64,000 nt of DNA from JADHUC01 sp964623055. Its GTDB lineage: Bacteria; Planctomycetota; Planctomycetia; Pirellulales; Pirellulaceae. The stretch spans positions 62,001 to 126,000 of the forward strand of contig CAZURK010000007.1 in assembly GCA_964623055.1 (NCBI GenBank), read 5' to 3'. A program made the position numbers and the translations under genes. Below, piece by piece: positions 53,095 through 61,271 of the stretch; position 1 is the first letter of the stretch; each line of letters opens with the position of its first letter. Under the pieces are notes generated by a model. The model had not been told where the DNA came from. It did no database searches and was given only the letters and a program-made list of their open reading frames with translations.

Positions 53095-53673
53095 CTAAAC
53101 GACCGCTCGTTCCGGCGATTCTAGGTCGATCAGTTCCCACTCGCCAAAGTCGCACTCGGACTTCCACAGGTCACCCAACTCGCTGTGCTCGAGAAAGCTC
53201 CGCAGGATGCTGGCCAGCGGCTCGGGAACGACGAATGCGATCACTCCTTGTTTGTGTTTCTTCAACAGACGTTTCAACGCCTTTCGTACCCGCTGCTGCG
53301 CAGCGATCAACGTCTCGCCTTCCGGTGGACACACGCTTTCCGGATGCTCTTGCCACAAACGGTATACCTTAGGCTGCTTCTGTTTTACCTCTTCGATCAG
53401 CTTGCCGTGCCAAAGACCGTGGTTCAGATTTTGCAGCCCGTCCAGCCGTTTGCACTTGATGTCAAGGTTCTCCGACAGCGTTTCGGCTGTCTGCACCGCC
53501 GATTGGCAAGGCGATGCGTAGATGATCTCGATGCTTTCGCCCACCAGTTCGTTGGCGGTTTGTGACGCTTGGTCGGTTCCGTTCTTGTTCAGCGGAATGT
53601 CAAGCGTGCCCTTAATCCGTCCTTGCTCGTCGAAATCCGTCGAACCGGGTCGTATCAAGATGATGCGTAACAT
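53095..53673 (-). CDS. Histidine-phosphatase-fold protein lacking catalytic residues
   Basis: Encodes 192 residues with the phosphoglycerate-mutase/histidine phosphatase fold, recognisable from the order ILIRPGSTDFDEQGRIKG, DIPLNKNG, ASPCQSAVQTAE, LNHGLWHGKLIEEV and PPEGETLIAAQQRV. The defining RHG is RPG (residues 8-10), the SPLxRAxQT arginine is Ser in SPCQSAVQT, and the late VSHG motif is VVPEP. The phosphohistidine and phosphate-binding residues are therefore lost, so phosphatase activity is very unlikely. It is conserved in length, so it is probably a binding or regulatory pseudoenzyme. It starts 15 nt after rpe in the same operon. Confidence 0.88.
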   Translation of the reverse strand: MLRIILIRPGSTDFDEQGRIKGTLDIPLNKNGTDQASQTANELVGESIEIIYASPCQSAVQTAETLSENLDIKCKRLDGLQNLNHGLWHGKLIEEVKQKQPKVYRLWQEHPESVCPPEGETLIAAQQRVRKALKRLLKKHKQGVIAFVVPEPLASILRSFLEHSELGDLWKSECDFGEWELIDLESPERAVV

Positions 53674-53688
53674 GGCTTTCGGTGATCC

Positions 53689-54378
53689 TTATCGACGTCC
53701 GGCCAACTGGCTCAGCTCTCTGACAACCGGACCGTAGTCCTCTGTGCCAAAGATCGCCGAACCGACAACAAAGTACCCAGCGCCTGCCTCGGCGCATCGT
53801 TCGATAGTCGTTCTGTTCACACCGCCGTCCACCTCCAGCATCACGTCGTCACCGACAAGCTGCCTGAGACGGCGGAACTTCTCCAACGCAACCGCGTTGA
53901 ATTCCTGTTTGCCAAACCCCGGCGCAACGCTCATGGCGAGCACCAGGTCGCATAGGCCCAAACAACCGTCGATCCGCGACAACTCCGTTTTGGGGCTCAG
54001 GGCAAGCCCAGCGCCGGCCCCCATTTCCCGAATGCGTTCCAGCAAAGGTCGAGGGTCCTCGACGGCTTCCACATGAAACGTGATCACGTCGGCGCCGGCC
54101 TGGAAGAACTCGTCCACGAACCGCTCCGGCTCGACAATCATCAGGTGGACGTCCAACGGCATATCGGTCAGTCGCCGAATCGCTTGGACAATCGGCATGC
54201 CGTACGTCAGGTTGGGAACGAACCGGCCGTCCATCACATCCAGGTGAAGCCCCTCGACGCCGGCCTCTTCAAGTCGGCGAACTTCCCGCTCGAGATTGCC
54301 GAAATCGCACAGAAGCAGCGACGGGAGAATCACTGGTGCAGCACTGCGTAATCTGGCTACGTTTTCTTGTTGAGGCAT
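53689..54378 (-). CDS. rpe: Ribulose-phosphate 3-epimerase
   Basis: Encodes 229 residues, a TIM barrel interconverting ribulose 5-phosphate and xylulose 5-phosphate in the pentose phosphate pathway. Metal ligands are seen in LHLDVMDGRFVPN (His45, Asp47) and LDVHLMI, and the second catalytic Asp in EVDGGVN. The phosphate loop AGAGYFVVGSAIFG is intact. The loop usually reading MSVNPGFGGQ is MSVAPGFGKQ, a mild change. The start has no clear Shine-Dalgarno sequence. It is the first gene of the minus-strand cluster. Confidence 0.94.
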   Translation of the reverse strand: MPQQENVARLRSAAPVILPSLLLCDFGNLEREVRRLEEAGVEGLHLDVMDGRFVPNLTYGMPIVQAIRRLTDMPLDVHLMIVEPERFVDEFFQAGADVITFHVEAVEDPRPLLERIREMGAGAGLALSPKTELSRIDGCLGLCDLVLAMSVAPGFGKQEFNAVALEKFRRLRQLVGDDVMLEVDGGVNRTTIERCAEAGAGYFVVGSAIFGTEDYGPVVRELSQLAGRR

Positions 54379-54990
54379 AGGAGGAGCGTTTCGATAAAAA
54401 CGCCGGGAAGAAGGAAGAAGCGAGAGTTAAGCTACGGCGATAGTGTCAGACGCCCGTTAGGGCCGACCCCCGTGCGAGATTGTGGATGAACCAACCTGCC
54501 GCAGTGATTCCCGAAAGTGAAACTCGTCAAAGCATATAATCGCGATTTGCGACGCGATTGTTGAGTCACAAATTCTAACACCACCGATTAGCAGCGCAAG
54601 CACACATTTCCCCAAAAAAGCAGCAATCTGTACGAAAACTACTTCTGCAAAACGACTTATGGCGATCATGTTTTTTGTTCCCCACGACGGTTAGACACCA
54701 AAATTCACGACACACGATTTCGAGATCGATAATCGAAACTACCCATAACGAGGGAGTGCGTATTCGCCAGGCAAACTCGAGAGCCCAAGACGCAGCCCCA
54801 AGAACTCTTCCTGTGGCTTACTCGTCTTACTGGTGTGGGTGGGCGCGCCAGGTTCCGAATCAAGGCCCAGTCGCGCCCGCAACTCTGTTCCGCGCCGTTT
54901 CCTTGAACTATCGTAGGAGAAGCACACGTTTCTCTTCCCGTGCCGCGATGTCAGTACGCTTGAAAGATGACCAATGAGGGTGGTTTTCGG
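54379..54990. other. AT-richer intergenic region upstream of the DUF4139 array
   Basis: These 612 bases separate rpe (minus) from the six-gene array (plus), so both promoters must lie here. The stretch 54500-54760 is noticeably richer in A and T than its surroundings. A small inverted repeat (AATCGCG / CGCGATT, about 54539-54560) is present. No gene, RNA fold or promoter box was recognised with confidence. Confidence 0.55.
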
Positions 54991-56502
54991 ATGAAGCTAA
55001 ATCAGATCGTCTTACTGATGGCAGTCGGCGTGGCCCCATCTGCCCTGGCCGATGTCGATTTGGTGACCATTCCGCGGCGGGAAGCCACGCAACTGACCAT
55101 CTACAATTCTGAAGATATCACCATGGTGCGCGAGCACCGTTTGTTAACCGTCAAGCCGGGGATCAACCGCATCCAATTCACGTGGGCGAACACGCTGATC
55201 GACCCGACCAGCATCCACTTCCGGATTCTGGATTTTCAGGACAAAGTCGACCTGATCGACACGACGTTTCCTTCTGGTCGCAATGATGCGCTGCAGTGGA
55301 ACATCAGCAGCCGCATGGCCGGCAAGGTGCCGGTCGAGATTCGCTATTTCACCAGCGGCATCACTTGGAAGGCGGACTACGTGGGCATCGCTAACGAAGA
55401 CGAAACGGAATTGCGACTGACCGGCTACGTTCGCGTCTTGAACAACTCGGGCGAACTGTACGACCACGCCCAGACACGGATGGTCGTCGGCACGATCAAC
55501 CTGGTCGAGAAAATTGCCGATTTGGCACAGCGACCTGCCCCACCCGTCGGCTACTCGACACGCTCGTCCTCGGAACGAGCCGATATGCGAATGGGATTCG
55601 AAAGCGCGGTAGGGAAGGCGGGCGGGTTTGGCGGCTTTGGCGGCGGCGGCATGGGTGGCATGGGAATGGCGCCCCCCAAGCCGAAAACGGTCGTCAAAGA
55701 GGGGCTTTCCGAGTACTTCATCTTTACGATCGAAGGCCGCGAGGACATCAAGGACAAGGAGCCAAAGCGGCTCGTGTCCATGAAAGTGGCAGAGGTCCCG
55801 CTTGAGTGCATCTACAAGCTGACGGATCGCGAGAAAGGTGACCGCTTCACCAAGTACTACCGCTTCAAGAACGAAAAGTTGAAGGATGACGAGGGCAACG
55901 ACAAAGATCTGCCGGCCATGGAGAACTTGGGCCTGTCGCCGCTGCCGGACGGGATGGTTCGACTGTACTCCGAGTACGCCAACAAGGATCTCGCGTATGT
56001 CGGCGGAACATCGACGAAGTACGTACCAATCGGTGACCGTGTCGAGGTGAACGTCGGCCGCGATCCGGATATCACCATCATTCGCCGCATGAAGGACCAG
56101 AAGATCACGAACGTGGTCTCGCGCCAGTACAAACGCCGGATCGACGACGAGTTCGTCATGTACTATGACCTTGTGGACTACGACGAGACGTTCTACTACG
56201 AAGAGGAGATCGTGTCCGGGAAACCAGTCGATGTCAAAGTCGAACTTGAACGTCGTTTCGATGCAAATGTGGTCCTGTGGTCAGAAGACGCGCCGCCGAA
56301 CGATTGGGGCTCCAACGAGCCAGGGGCCTACGTGGACCTGCACCAGATCGCCGGCCGCAAAGAAAGCGTGGACCAGAACCACGTGAAGTACTTCCTGGAT
56401 CTCGCGCCGGGCGAGAAGCGACTGGTCACCTACTCAGTCACCTACAAGCGACGCAAGGTCGCACCGGAATTGAATCAGGAGAAGAAGCGGGAACCGCTGT
56501 GA
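54991..56502 (+). CDS. Exported DUF4139 protein, array copy 1 (Gly/Met-rich cassette)
   Basis: Encodes 503 residues; ATG 54991 is chosen for GAGGG upstream, against an in-frame ATG at 54967. A signal peptide ends SALADVD. The framework is shared by all six copies: an N-terminal beta-rich part (LTIYNSED, INRIQFTWANTLIDPTS), the DUF4139 segment with SGITWKADYVGI and LNNSGELYD, a variable cassette (55528-55689, 54 residues, Gly/Met-rich GGFGGFGGGGMGGMGM), then VVKEGLSEYF, LPDGMVRLYSEY, YVPIGDRVEVNVGRD, an acidic Tyr-rich strand (YDLVDYDETFYYEEE) and a conserved end LAPGEKRLVTYSVTYKRR. DUF4139 is known from MuiA-type proteins of unknown role. The usual partner domain DUF4140 is absent. Confidence 0.85.
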   Translation: MKLNQIVLLMAVGVAPSALADVDLVTIPRREATQLTIYNSEDITMVREHRLLTVKPGINRIQFTWANTLIDPTSIHFRILDFQDKVDLIDTTFPSGRNDALQWNISSRMAGKVPVEIRYFTSGITWKADYVGIANEDETELRLTGYVRVLNNSGELYDHAQTRMVVGTINLVEKIADLAQRPAPPVGYSTRSSSERADMRMGFESAVGKAGGFGGFGGGGMGGMGMAPPKPKTVVKEGLSEYFIFTIEGREDIKDKEPKRLVSMKVAEVPLECIYKLTDREKGDRFTKYYRFKNEKLKDDEGNDKDLPAMENLGLSPLPDGMVRLYSEYANKDLAYVGGTSTKYVPIGDRVEVNVGRDPDITIIRRMKDQKITNVVSRQYKRRIDDEFVMYYDLVDYDETFYYEEEIVSGKPVDVKVELERRFDANVVLWSEDAPPNDWGSNEPGAYVDLHQIAGRKESVDQNHVKYFLDLAPGEKRLVTYSVTYKRRKVAPELNQEKKREPL

Positions 56503-56506
56503 AGAG

Positions 56507-56540
56507 AATGACCAATGTCCAAGTCCCAATGACCAATGGA
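56507..56540 (+). repeat. Array linker repeat, ATGACCAATG type
   Basis: Contains AATGACCAATGTCC followed by AAGTCCCAATGACC. Near-copies stand at 59670-59699, 61238-61271 and 62818-62850, always directly before a DUF4139 start. Confidence 0.9.
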
Positions 56541-56554
56541 AGAGGTGAGCGAAT

Positions 56555-58072
56555 ATGAGAGGTTTTGCCGCTTTCTCATTTGGCGTACTTGCGGTCGGTC
56601 TTGCGGCGAAGGGGATCGCCGATGTCGATTTGGTGACGATTCCGACTCGCGAAGGCGTGCAACTGACGATCTACAACTCGGAAGACGTCACCATGGTCCG
56701 GGAGCATCGGTTGCTGACAGTCAAACCGGGCATCAACCGTATCCAGTTTACGTGGGCCAACACGCTGATCGACCCAACGAGCATCGACTTCCGGATCCTG
56801 GACAACGTGGACAAGGTGGATTTGATCGACACCACTTTCCCATCCGGGCGCAACGACGCATTGCAGTGGAACATCCGCAGCCAGATGGCCGGCAAGATCC
56901 CCGTCGAGATCCGTTATTTCACCAGCGGTATCACCTGGAAGGCGGACTACGTCGGCATCGCCAACGAAGACGAGACGAAACTGAATCTGACCGGCTACGT
57001 TCGCGTGTTCAATAACTCGGGCGAGTTGTACGACAACGCGCAGACACGACTCGTAGTTGGCACGATCAATCTCGTGGAGAAGATAGCCGACTTGGCCACG
57101 CGACCGGCGCCGGATGGCGACTCAGGGCCCCAGCCCGGGTACGCGGGTCGCTCGGAGGAGCACCGCCGCGCGATGCGTGAAAAGCTCGACGAGGCGGTGG
57201 GCACATACGGCGCAAGGTTCCGCGGCGGCCGGGGCAAGCCAGCGGAAAAGCAGAAACAAGTTGTCAAAGAGGGGTTGTCGGAGTATTTCATTTTTGCGAT
57301 CGAAGGCCGCGAAGACATCAAGGACAAGGAACCCAAACGGCTCGTGTCAATGAAAGTGGGCGAGGTGCCGCTCGAGTGCATCTACAAACTGACCGACCGC
57401 GAAAAGGGTAATTCGTTCACCAAGTACTACCGTTTCAAGAACGAGAAGCTGAAGGACGACGAAGGCAACGATAAAGACCTATCGGCCATGGAAAACCTGG
57501 GGCTGTCGCCGCTGCCGGACGGCATGGTGCGATTGTACTCGGAGTACACAAACAAAGACCTCGCCTACGTCGGCGGCACCTCAACGAAATACGTGCCGAT
57601 CGGCGACCGAGTGGAGGTAAACGTCGGCCGCGACAGTGACATCACGATCGTCCGGCGAGTGAAGGACCAGCAGATAACGAACGTCGTCTCGCGTCAGTAC
57701 AAACGGCGGATCGACGACGATTTCGTGATGTACTACGACATGATCGACTACGACGAGGCGTTCTACTACGAGGAAGAAATCGTCTCGGGAAAACCCGTCG
57801 ACGTGAAAGTCGAATTGGAGCGTCGCTTGGATGCGAACGTGGTTCTGTGGGCGGAAGACGCACCGCCGGCGGACTGGGATTCCGACGAACCGGGAGCCTA
57901 CGTAGATCTGCACCAGATCGCCGGACGAAAGGAGCGCGTGGACCAGAACCACGTGAAATACTTCCTTGATCTCGCGCCTGGCGAGAAGCGACTGGTGACA
58001 TATTCGGTGACCTACAAACGCCGCAGAGTCCCACCGGAGTTGAATCAAGAGAAGAAGCGAGAACGACTATAG
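56555..58072 (+). CDS. Exported DUF4139 protein, array copy 2 (basic cassette)
   Basis: Encodes 505 residues with AGAGG 9 nt before the ATG and a signal peptide similar to copy 4 (AAFSFGVLAVGL). The framework matches copy 1 nearly residue for residue, while third codon positions differ widely. The cassette at 57098-57259 is 54 residues, Arg/Lys/Glu-rich with a predicted helix (EEHRRAMREKLDEAV) and an RGGRGKPAEKQ tail. It starts 52 nt after copy 1, across a short ATGACCAATG-type direct repeat. It probably shares a transcript with the other copies. Confidence 0.87.
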   Translation: MRGFAAFSFGVLAVGLAAKGIADVDLVTIPTREGVQLTIYNSEDVTMVREHRLLTVKPGINRIQFTWANTLIDPTSIDFRILDNVDKVDLIDTTFPSGRNDALQWNIRSQMAGKIPVEIRYFTSGITWKADYVGIANEDETKLNLTGYVRVFNNSGELYDNAQTRLVVGTINLVEKIADLATRPAPDGDSGPQPGYAGRSEEHRRAMREKLDEAVGTYGARFRGGRGKPAEKQKQVVKEGLSEYFIFAIEGREDIKDKEPKRLVSMKVGEVPLECIYKLTDREKGNSFTKYYRFKNEKLKDDEGNDKDLSAMENLGLSPLPDGMVRLYSEYTNKDLAYVGGTSTKYVPIGDRVEVNVGRDSDITIVRRVKDQQITNVVSRQYKRRIDDDFVMYYDMIDYDEAFYYEEEIVSGKPVDVKVELERRLDANVVLWAEDAPPADWDSDEPGAYVDLHQIAGRKERVDQNHVKYFLDLAPGEKRLVTYSVTYKRRRVPPELNQEKKRERL

Positions 58073-58090
58073 GGCAAATGACCAGCGAAG

Positions 58091-58126
58091 AGTGATCAGT
58101 GACCGGTGGTCAGTGATCAGTGACAG
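58091..58126 (+). repeat. Array linker repeat, GTGATCAGTGACC type
   Basis: GTGATCAGTGACC is repeated with variation (GTCAGTGATCAGTGAC) between copies 2 and 3. It is a different short repeat from that in the other linkers. Confidence 0.75.
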
Positions 58127-58138
58127 AGGCGGATGGAC

Positions 58139-59665
58139 ATGGGAAGCCTGAGAACTGTGGTATCAAGCGTATTGTTGGGTGTTCTATGGAACACCGCGTT
58201 GGCGGATGTGGATTTGGTGACCGTTCCGCGGCGTGAGGGGACGCAGCTTACGATCTACAACTCTGAAGATATCACGATGGTCCGCGAGAATCGGTTGCTG
58301 ACCGTCAAGCAGGGAATCAACCGTATTCAGTTTACGTGGGCCAACACGCTGATCGACCCGACCAGCATCGACTTTCGTATCCTCGATCACCACGACGACG
58401 TTAGTCTGATCGACACCACGTTTCCTGCGGGGCGCAACGATGCGCTCCAGTGGAACATTCAAAGCCGGATGGCCGGGAAGATACCGGTCGAGATTCGCTA
58501 CTTCACCAGCGGGATCACGTGGAAAGCCGACTATGTGGGCATCGCCAACGGAGATGAAACCAAGCTGCGTCTGACGGGCTATGTCCGTGTGTACAACAAC
58601 TCCGGCGAACTGTACGACAACGCCCAAGTGCGGCTGGTGGTGGGCACTATCAACCTGGTCGAGAAGATCGCCGATCTGGCAAAGAGGGGACTGGAGGGGC
58701 TTCTTGGTCCAGTAGATATCCAACTCCTTGAGGGTCTGGATACCATCATCCTGCGAGGCCACAAGCGAGACGTCGAGAGAACGCGGCAACTGATAGCGTC
58801 AATGGACCGGCTGGAACGAGTCGGCAAGGATGCGTTGGCCCGGCCGAAAGTGGTCGTCAAAGAGGGGCTTTCCGAGTATTTCCTCTTCACGATCGATGGC
58901 CGCGAGGACATCGAAGACAACGAGCCCAAGCGTCTGGTTTCCATGAAGGTGGCCGACGTGCCGCTTGAATGCATCTACAAACTGACCGACCGCCAGGAAG
59001 GCGACGTCTTCACCAAGTACTACCGATTCAAGAACGAGCAGCTAAAAGACGACGAGGGCAACGACAAAGATCTGCCCGCGATGGAGAACCTGGGCCTTTC
59101 GCCGCTGCCGGACGGCATGGTACGGCTGTATTCGGAGTACGCCAACAAGGATCTGGCCTATGTCGGCGGCACGTCGACCAAGCATGTGCCGATCGGCGAT
59201 CGTGTCGAAGTGAACGTCGGCCGCGACACCGACATCACGATTGTTCGGCACACCAAAGACCAGCAGATCACCAATGTTGTCGCGCGACAGTACAAACGCC
59301 GGATCGACGACGAATTCGTCATGTACTACGACCTCGTCGACTACGACGAAACGTTCTACTACGAGGAAGAAATCGTCTCCGGCAAACCGGTCGATGTGAA
59401 AGTTGAATTGGAACGACGTTTCGACGCCAACGTCGTGCTGTGGGCGGAAGACGAACCGCCGGCGGGCTGGACATCCGATGAGCCGGGCGCCTACGTTGAT
59501 CTGCACGATATCGCTGGCCGCAAAGAGCGCGTGGACCAGAACCACGTGAAGTACTTTCTGGATCTCGCACCCGGCGAGAAGCGATTGGTCACGTACTCGG
59601 TGACCTATAAACGCCGCAAGATGCCGCCGGAGTTGAACCAGGAGAAGAAGCGAGAACCGCTATGA
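58139..59665 (+). CDS. Exported DUF4139 protein, array copy 3 (secretin-N-like cassette)
   Basis: Encodes 508 residues from the ATG at 58139 with AGAGG 9 nt upstream; ATG 58133 is too close to that site. The signal peptide (SSVLLGVLWNTALADVD) resembles copy 6, not copies 2 and 4. The cassette at 58682-58852 (57 residues) does not begin RPAP like the others. It reads like the N-domain of secretins: LLGPVDIQLLEGLDTIILRGH then KRDVERTRQLIASMDRLE. The linker before the gene contains a GTGATCAGTGACC-type repeat. The framework is otherwise as in copy 1. Confidence 0.86.
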   Translation: MGSLRTVVSSVLLGVLWNTALADVDLVTVPRREGTQLTIYNSEDITMVRENRLLTVKQGINRIQFTWANTLIDPTSIDFRILDHHDDVSLIDTTFPAGRNDALQWNIQSRMAGKIPVEIRYFTSGITWKADYVGIANGDETKLRLTGYVRVYNNSGELYDNAQVRLVVGTINLVEKIADLAKRGLEGLLGPVDIQLLEGLDTIILRGHKRDVERTRQLIASMDRLERVGKDALARPKVVVKEGLSEYFLFTIDGREDIEDNEPKRLVSMKVADVPLECIYKLTDRQEGDVFTKYYRFKNEQLKDDEGNDKDLPAMENLGLSPLPDGMVRLYSEYANKDLAYVGGTSTKHVPIGDRVEVNVGRDTDITIVRHTKDQQITNVVARQYKRRIDDEFVMYYDLVDYDETFYYEEEIVSGKPVDVKVELERRFDANVVLWAEDEPPAGWTSDEPGAYVDLHDIAGRKERVDQNHVKYFLDLAPGEKRLVTYSVTYKRRKMPPELNQEKKREPL

Positions 59666-59669
59666 AGAG

Positions 59670-59699
59670 AATGACCAATGTCCAAATCCCAATGACCAA
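59670..59699 (+). repeat. Array linker repeat, ATGACCAATG type
   Basis: Near-identical to 56507-56540 and followed by the same GGAAGAGGTGAGCGA start signal, before copy 4. Confidence 0.9.
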
Positions 59700-59717
59700 C
59701 GGAAGAGGTGAGCGAGT

Positions 59718-61235
59718 ATGAAAGGCATTGCGGCTTTCACATCAGGCGTACTCGCGGTCGGTCTTGTGGCCGATGGGCTCGCCGATGTCGACTTGGTGAC
59801 GATCCCCACGCGCGAAAGCGTGCAATTGACGATCTACAACTCTGACGACATCACGATGGTTCGGGAACACCGGCTGTTGACGGTCAAACCGGGCATCAAT
59901 CGTATTCAGTTCACGTGGGCGAACACGTTGATCGACCCTACGAGTGTTGACTTTCGGATCCTGGACCACGTGGACAAAGTGGATCTGATCGACACGACCT
60001 TTCCGTCCGGCCGTAACGACGCGCTGCAGTGGAACATTCGCAGCCAGATGGCCGGGAAGATCCCCGTCGAGATCCGCTACTTTACCAGCGGCATCACCTG
60101 GAAGGCCGACTATGTGGGCATCGCCGACGGAGACGAATCCGAGCTGCGGCTGACCGGCTACATACGCGTGTACAACAATTCCGGTGAGATGTACGACGAC
60201 GCCCAGGTGCGGCTGGTGGTCGGCACGGTCAACTTGGTCGAGAAGATCGCTGACCTCGCACAACGGCCTGCTCCCGGCGAATGGAAAGAGCTCGAGGAGA
60301 ATAAGCGGCGCAGAGTTCAAGAACTGTTCAAAAAAGCTGCGGCAAAGGGCGACAAGCTCAAGGAACTCGAAGCGGAAGTTACCGAGTCGATAGAGGAGTT
60401 GAGACGTGATGTTCCAAAACAGGTCGTAAAGGAAGGCTTGTCCGAGTACTTTCTCTTCACGATCGAAGGCCGCGAAAATATCGAACACAACGAACCCAAA
60501 CGGCTGGTTTCGATGAAGGTGACCGACGTGCCGTTGGAGTGCATCTACAAACTGACCGACCGCGAGAAGGGCGACTTCTTCACCAAGTACTATCGCTTCA
60601 AGAACGAGAAGTTGAAGGACGAGCAAGGCAACGACAAAGATCTGTCCGCCATGGAGAACCTAGGCCTTTCACCGCTGCCGGACGGCATGGTGCGACTGTA
60701 TTCGGAGTATGCCAATAAGGATCTTGCTTACGTTGGCGGCACATCGACCAAATACGTGCCCATCAGCGACCGTGTTGAAGTGAACGTTGGCCGGGATCCG
60801 GATATCACCATCACTCGCCACGTCAAAGATCAACAGATCACCAACGTCGTATCGCGCCAATACAAACGCCGCATCGACGACGAATTCGTCATGTACTACG
60901 ACCTCGTGGACTACGACGAAACGTTCTACTACGAGGAAGAGATCGTTTCAGGAAAACCTGTCGACGTGAAAGTCGAACTGGAACGACGTTTCGACGCCAA
61001 TGTCGTACTGTGGGCAGAAGACGCGCCGCCCGCGGACTGGACATCGGACGAGCCCGGCGCTTACGTCGACCTCCACAACGTCGCCGGTCGCAAGGAGCGT
61101 GTGGACCAGAACCACGTGAAGTGCTTTCTGGATCTCGCGCCCGGCGAGAAACGATTGGTCAGGTATTCGGTGACCTACAAACGCCGCAAGATGCCGCCGG
61201 AATTGAATCAAGAGAAGAAGCGGGAACCGCTTTAG
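59718..61235 (+). CDS. Exported DUF4139 protein, array copy 4 (coiled-coil cassette)
   Basis: Encodes 505 residues with AGAGG 9 nt before the ATG. The upstream linker and signal peptide resemble those of copy 2, so a block containing both was probably duplicated. The cassette at 60261-60422 (54 residues) is almost entirely charged helix (ELEENKRRRVQELFKKAAAK then KLKELEAEVTESIEELRRD), a likely coiled coil. Small framework changes include KCFLDL for KYFLDL and VRYSVTY for VTYSVTY near the C terminus. Confidence 0.87.
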   Translation: MKGIAAFTSGVLAVGLVADGLADVDLVTIPTRESVQLTIYNSDDITMVREHRLLTVKPGINRIQFTWANTLIDPTSVDFRILDHVDKVDLIDTTFPSGRNDALQWNIRSQMAGKIPVEIRYFTSGITWKADYVGIADGDESELRLTGYIRVYNNSGEMYDDAQVRLVVGTVNLVEKIADLAQRPAPGEWKELEENKRRRVQELFKKAAAKGDKLKELEAEVTESIEELRRDVPKQVVKEGLSEYFLFTIEGRENIEHNEPKRLVSMKVTDVPLECIYKLTDREKGDFFTKYYRFKNEKLKDEQGNDKDLSAMENLGLSPLPDGMVRLYSEYANKDLAYVGGTSTKYVPISDRVEVNVGRDPDITITRHVKDQQITNVVSRQYKRRIDDEFVMYYDLVDYDETFYYEEEIVSGKPVDVKVELERRFDANVVLWAEDAPPADWTSDEPGAYVDLHNVAGRKERVDQNHVKCFLDLAPGEKRLVRYSVTYKRRKMPPELNQEKKREPL

Positions 61236-61237
61236 GA

Positions 61238-61271
61238 AATGACCAAGGACCAAATCCCAATGACCAATGGA
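61238..61271 (+). repeat. Array linker repeat, overlaps start of copy 5
   Basis: Reads AATGACCAAGGACC then AAATCCCAATGACC, and lies within the first codons assigned to copy 5. Confidence 0.88.

Noticed and set aside
54967..54990. Upstream ATG for array copy 1
   Set aside because: It gives eight extra residues before the signal peptide and lacks a spaced ribosome binding site; 54991 has GAGGG upstream.
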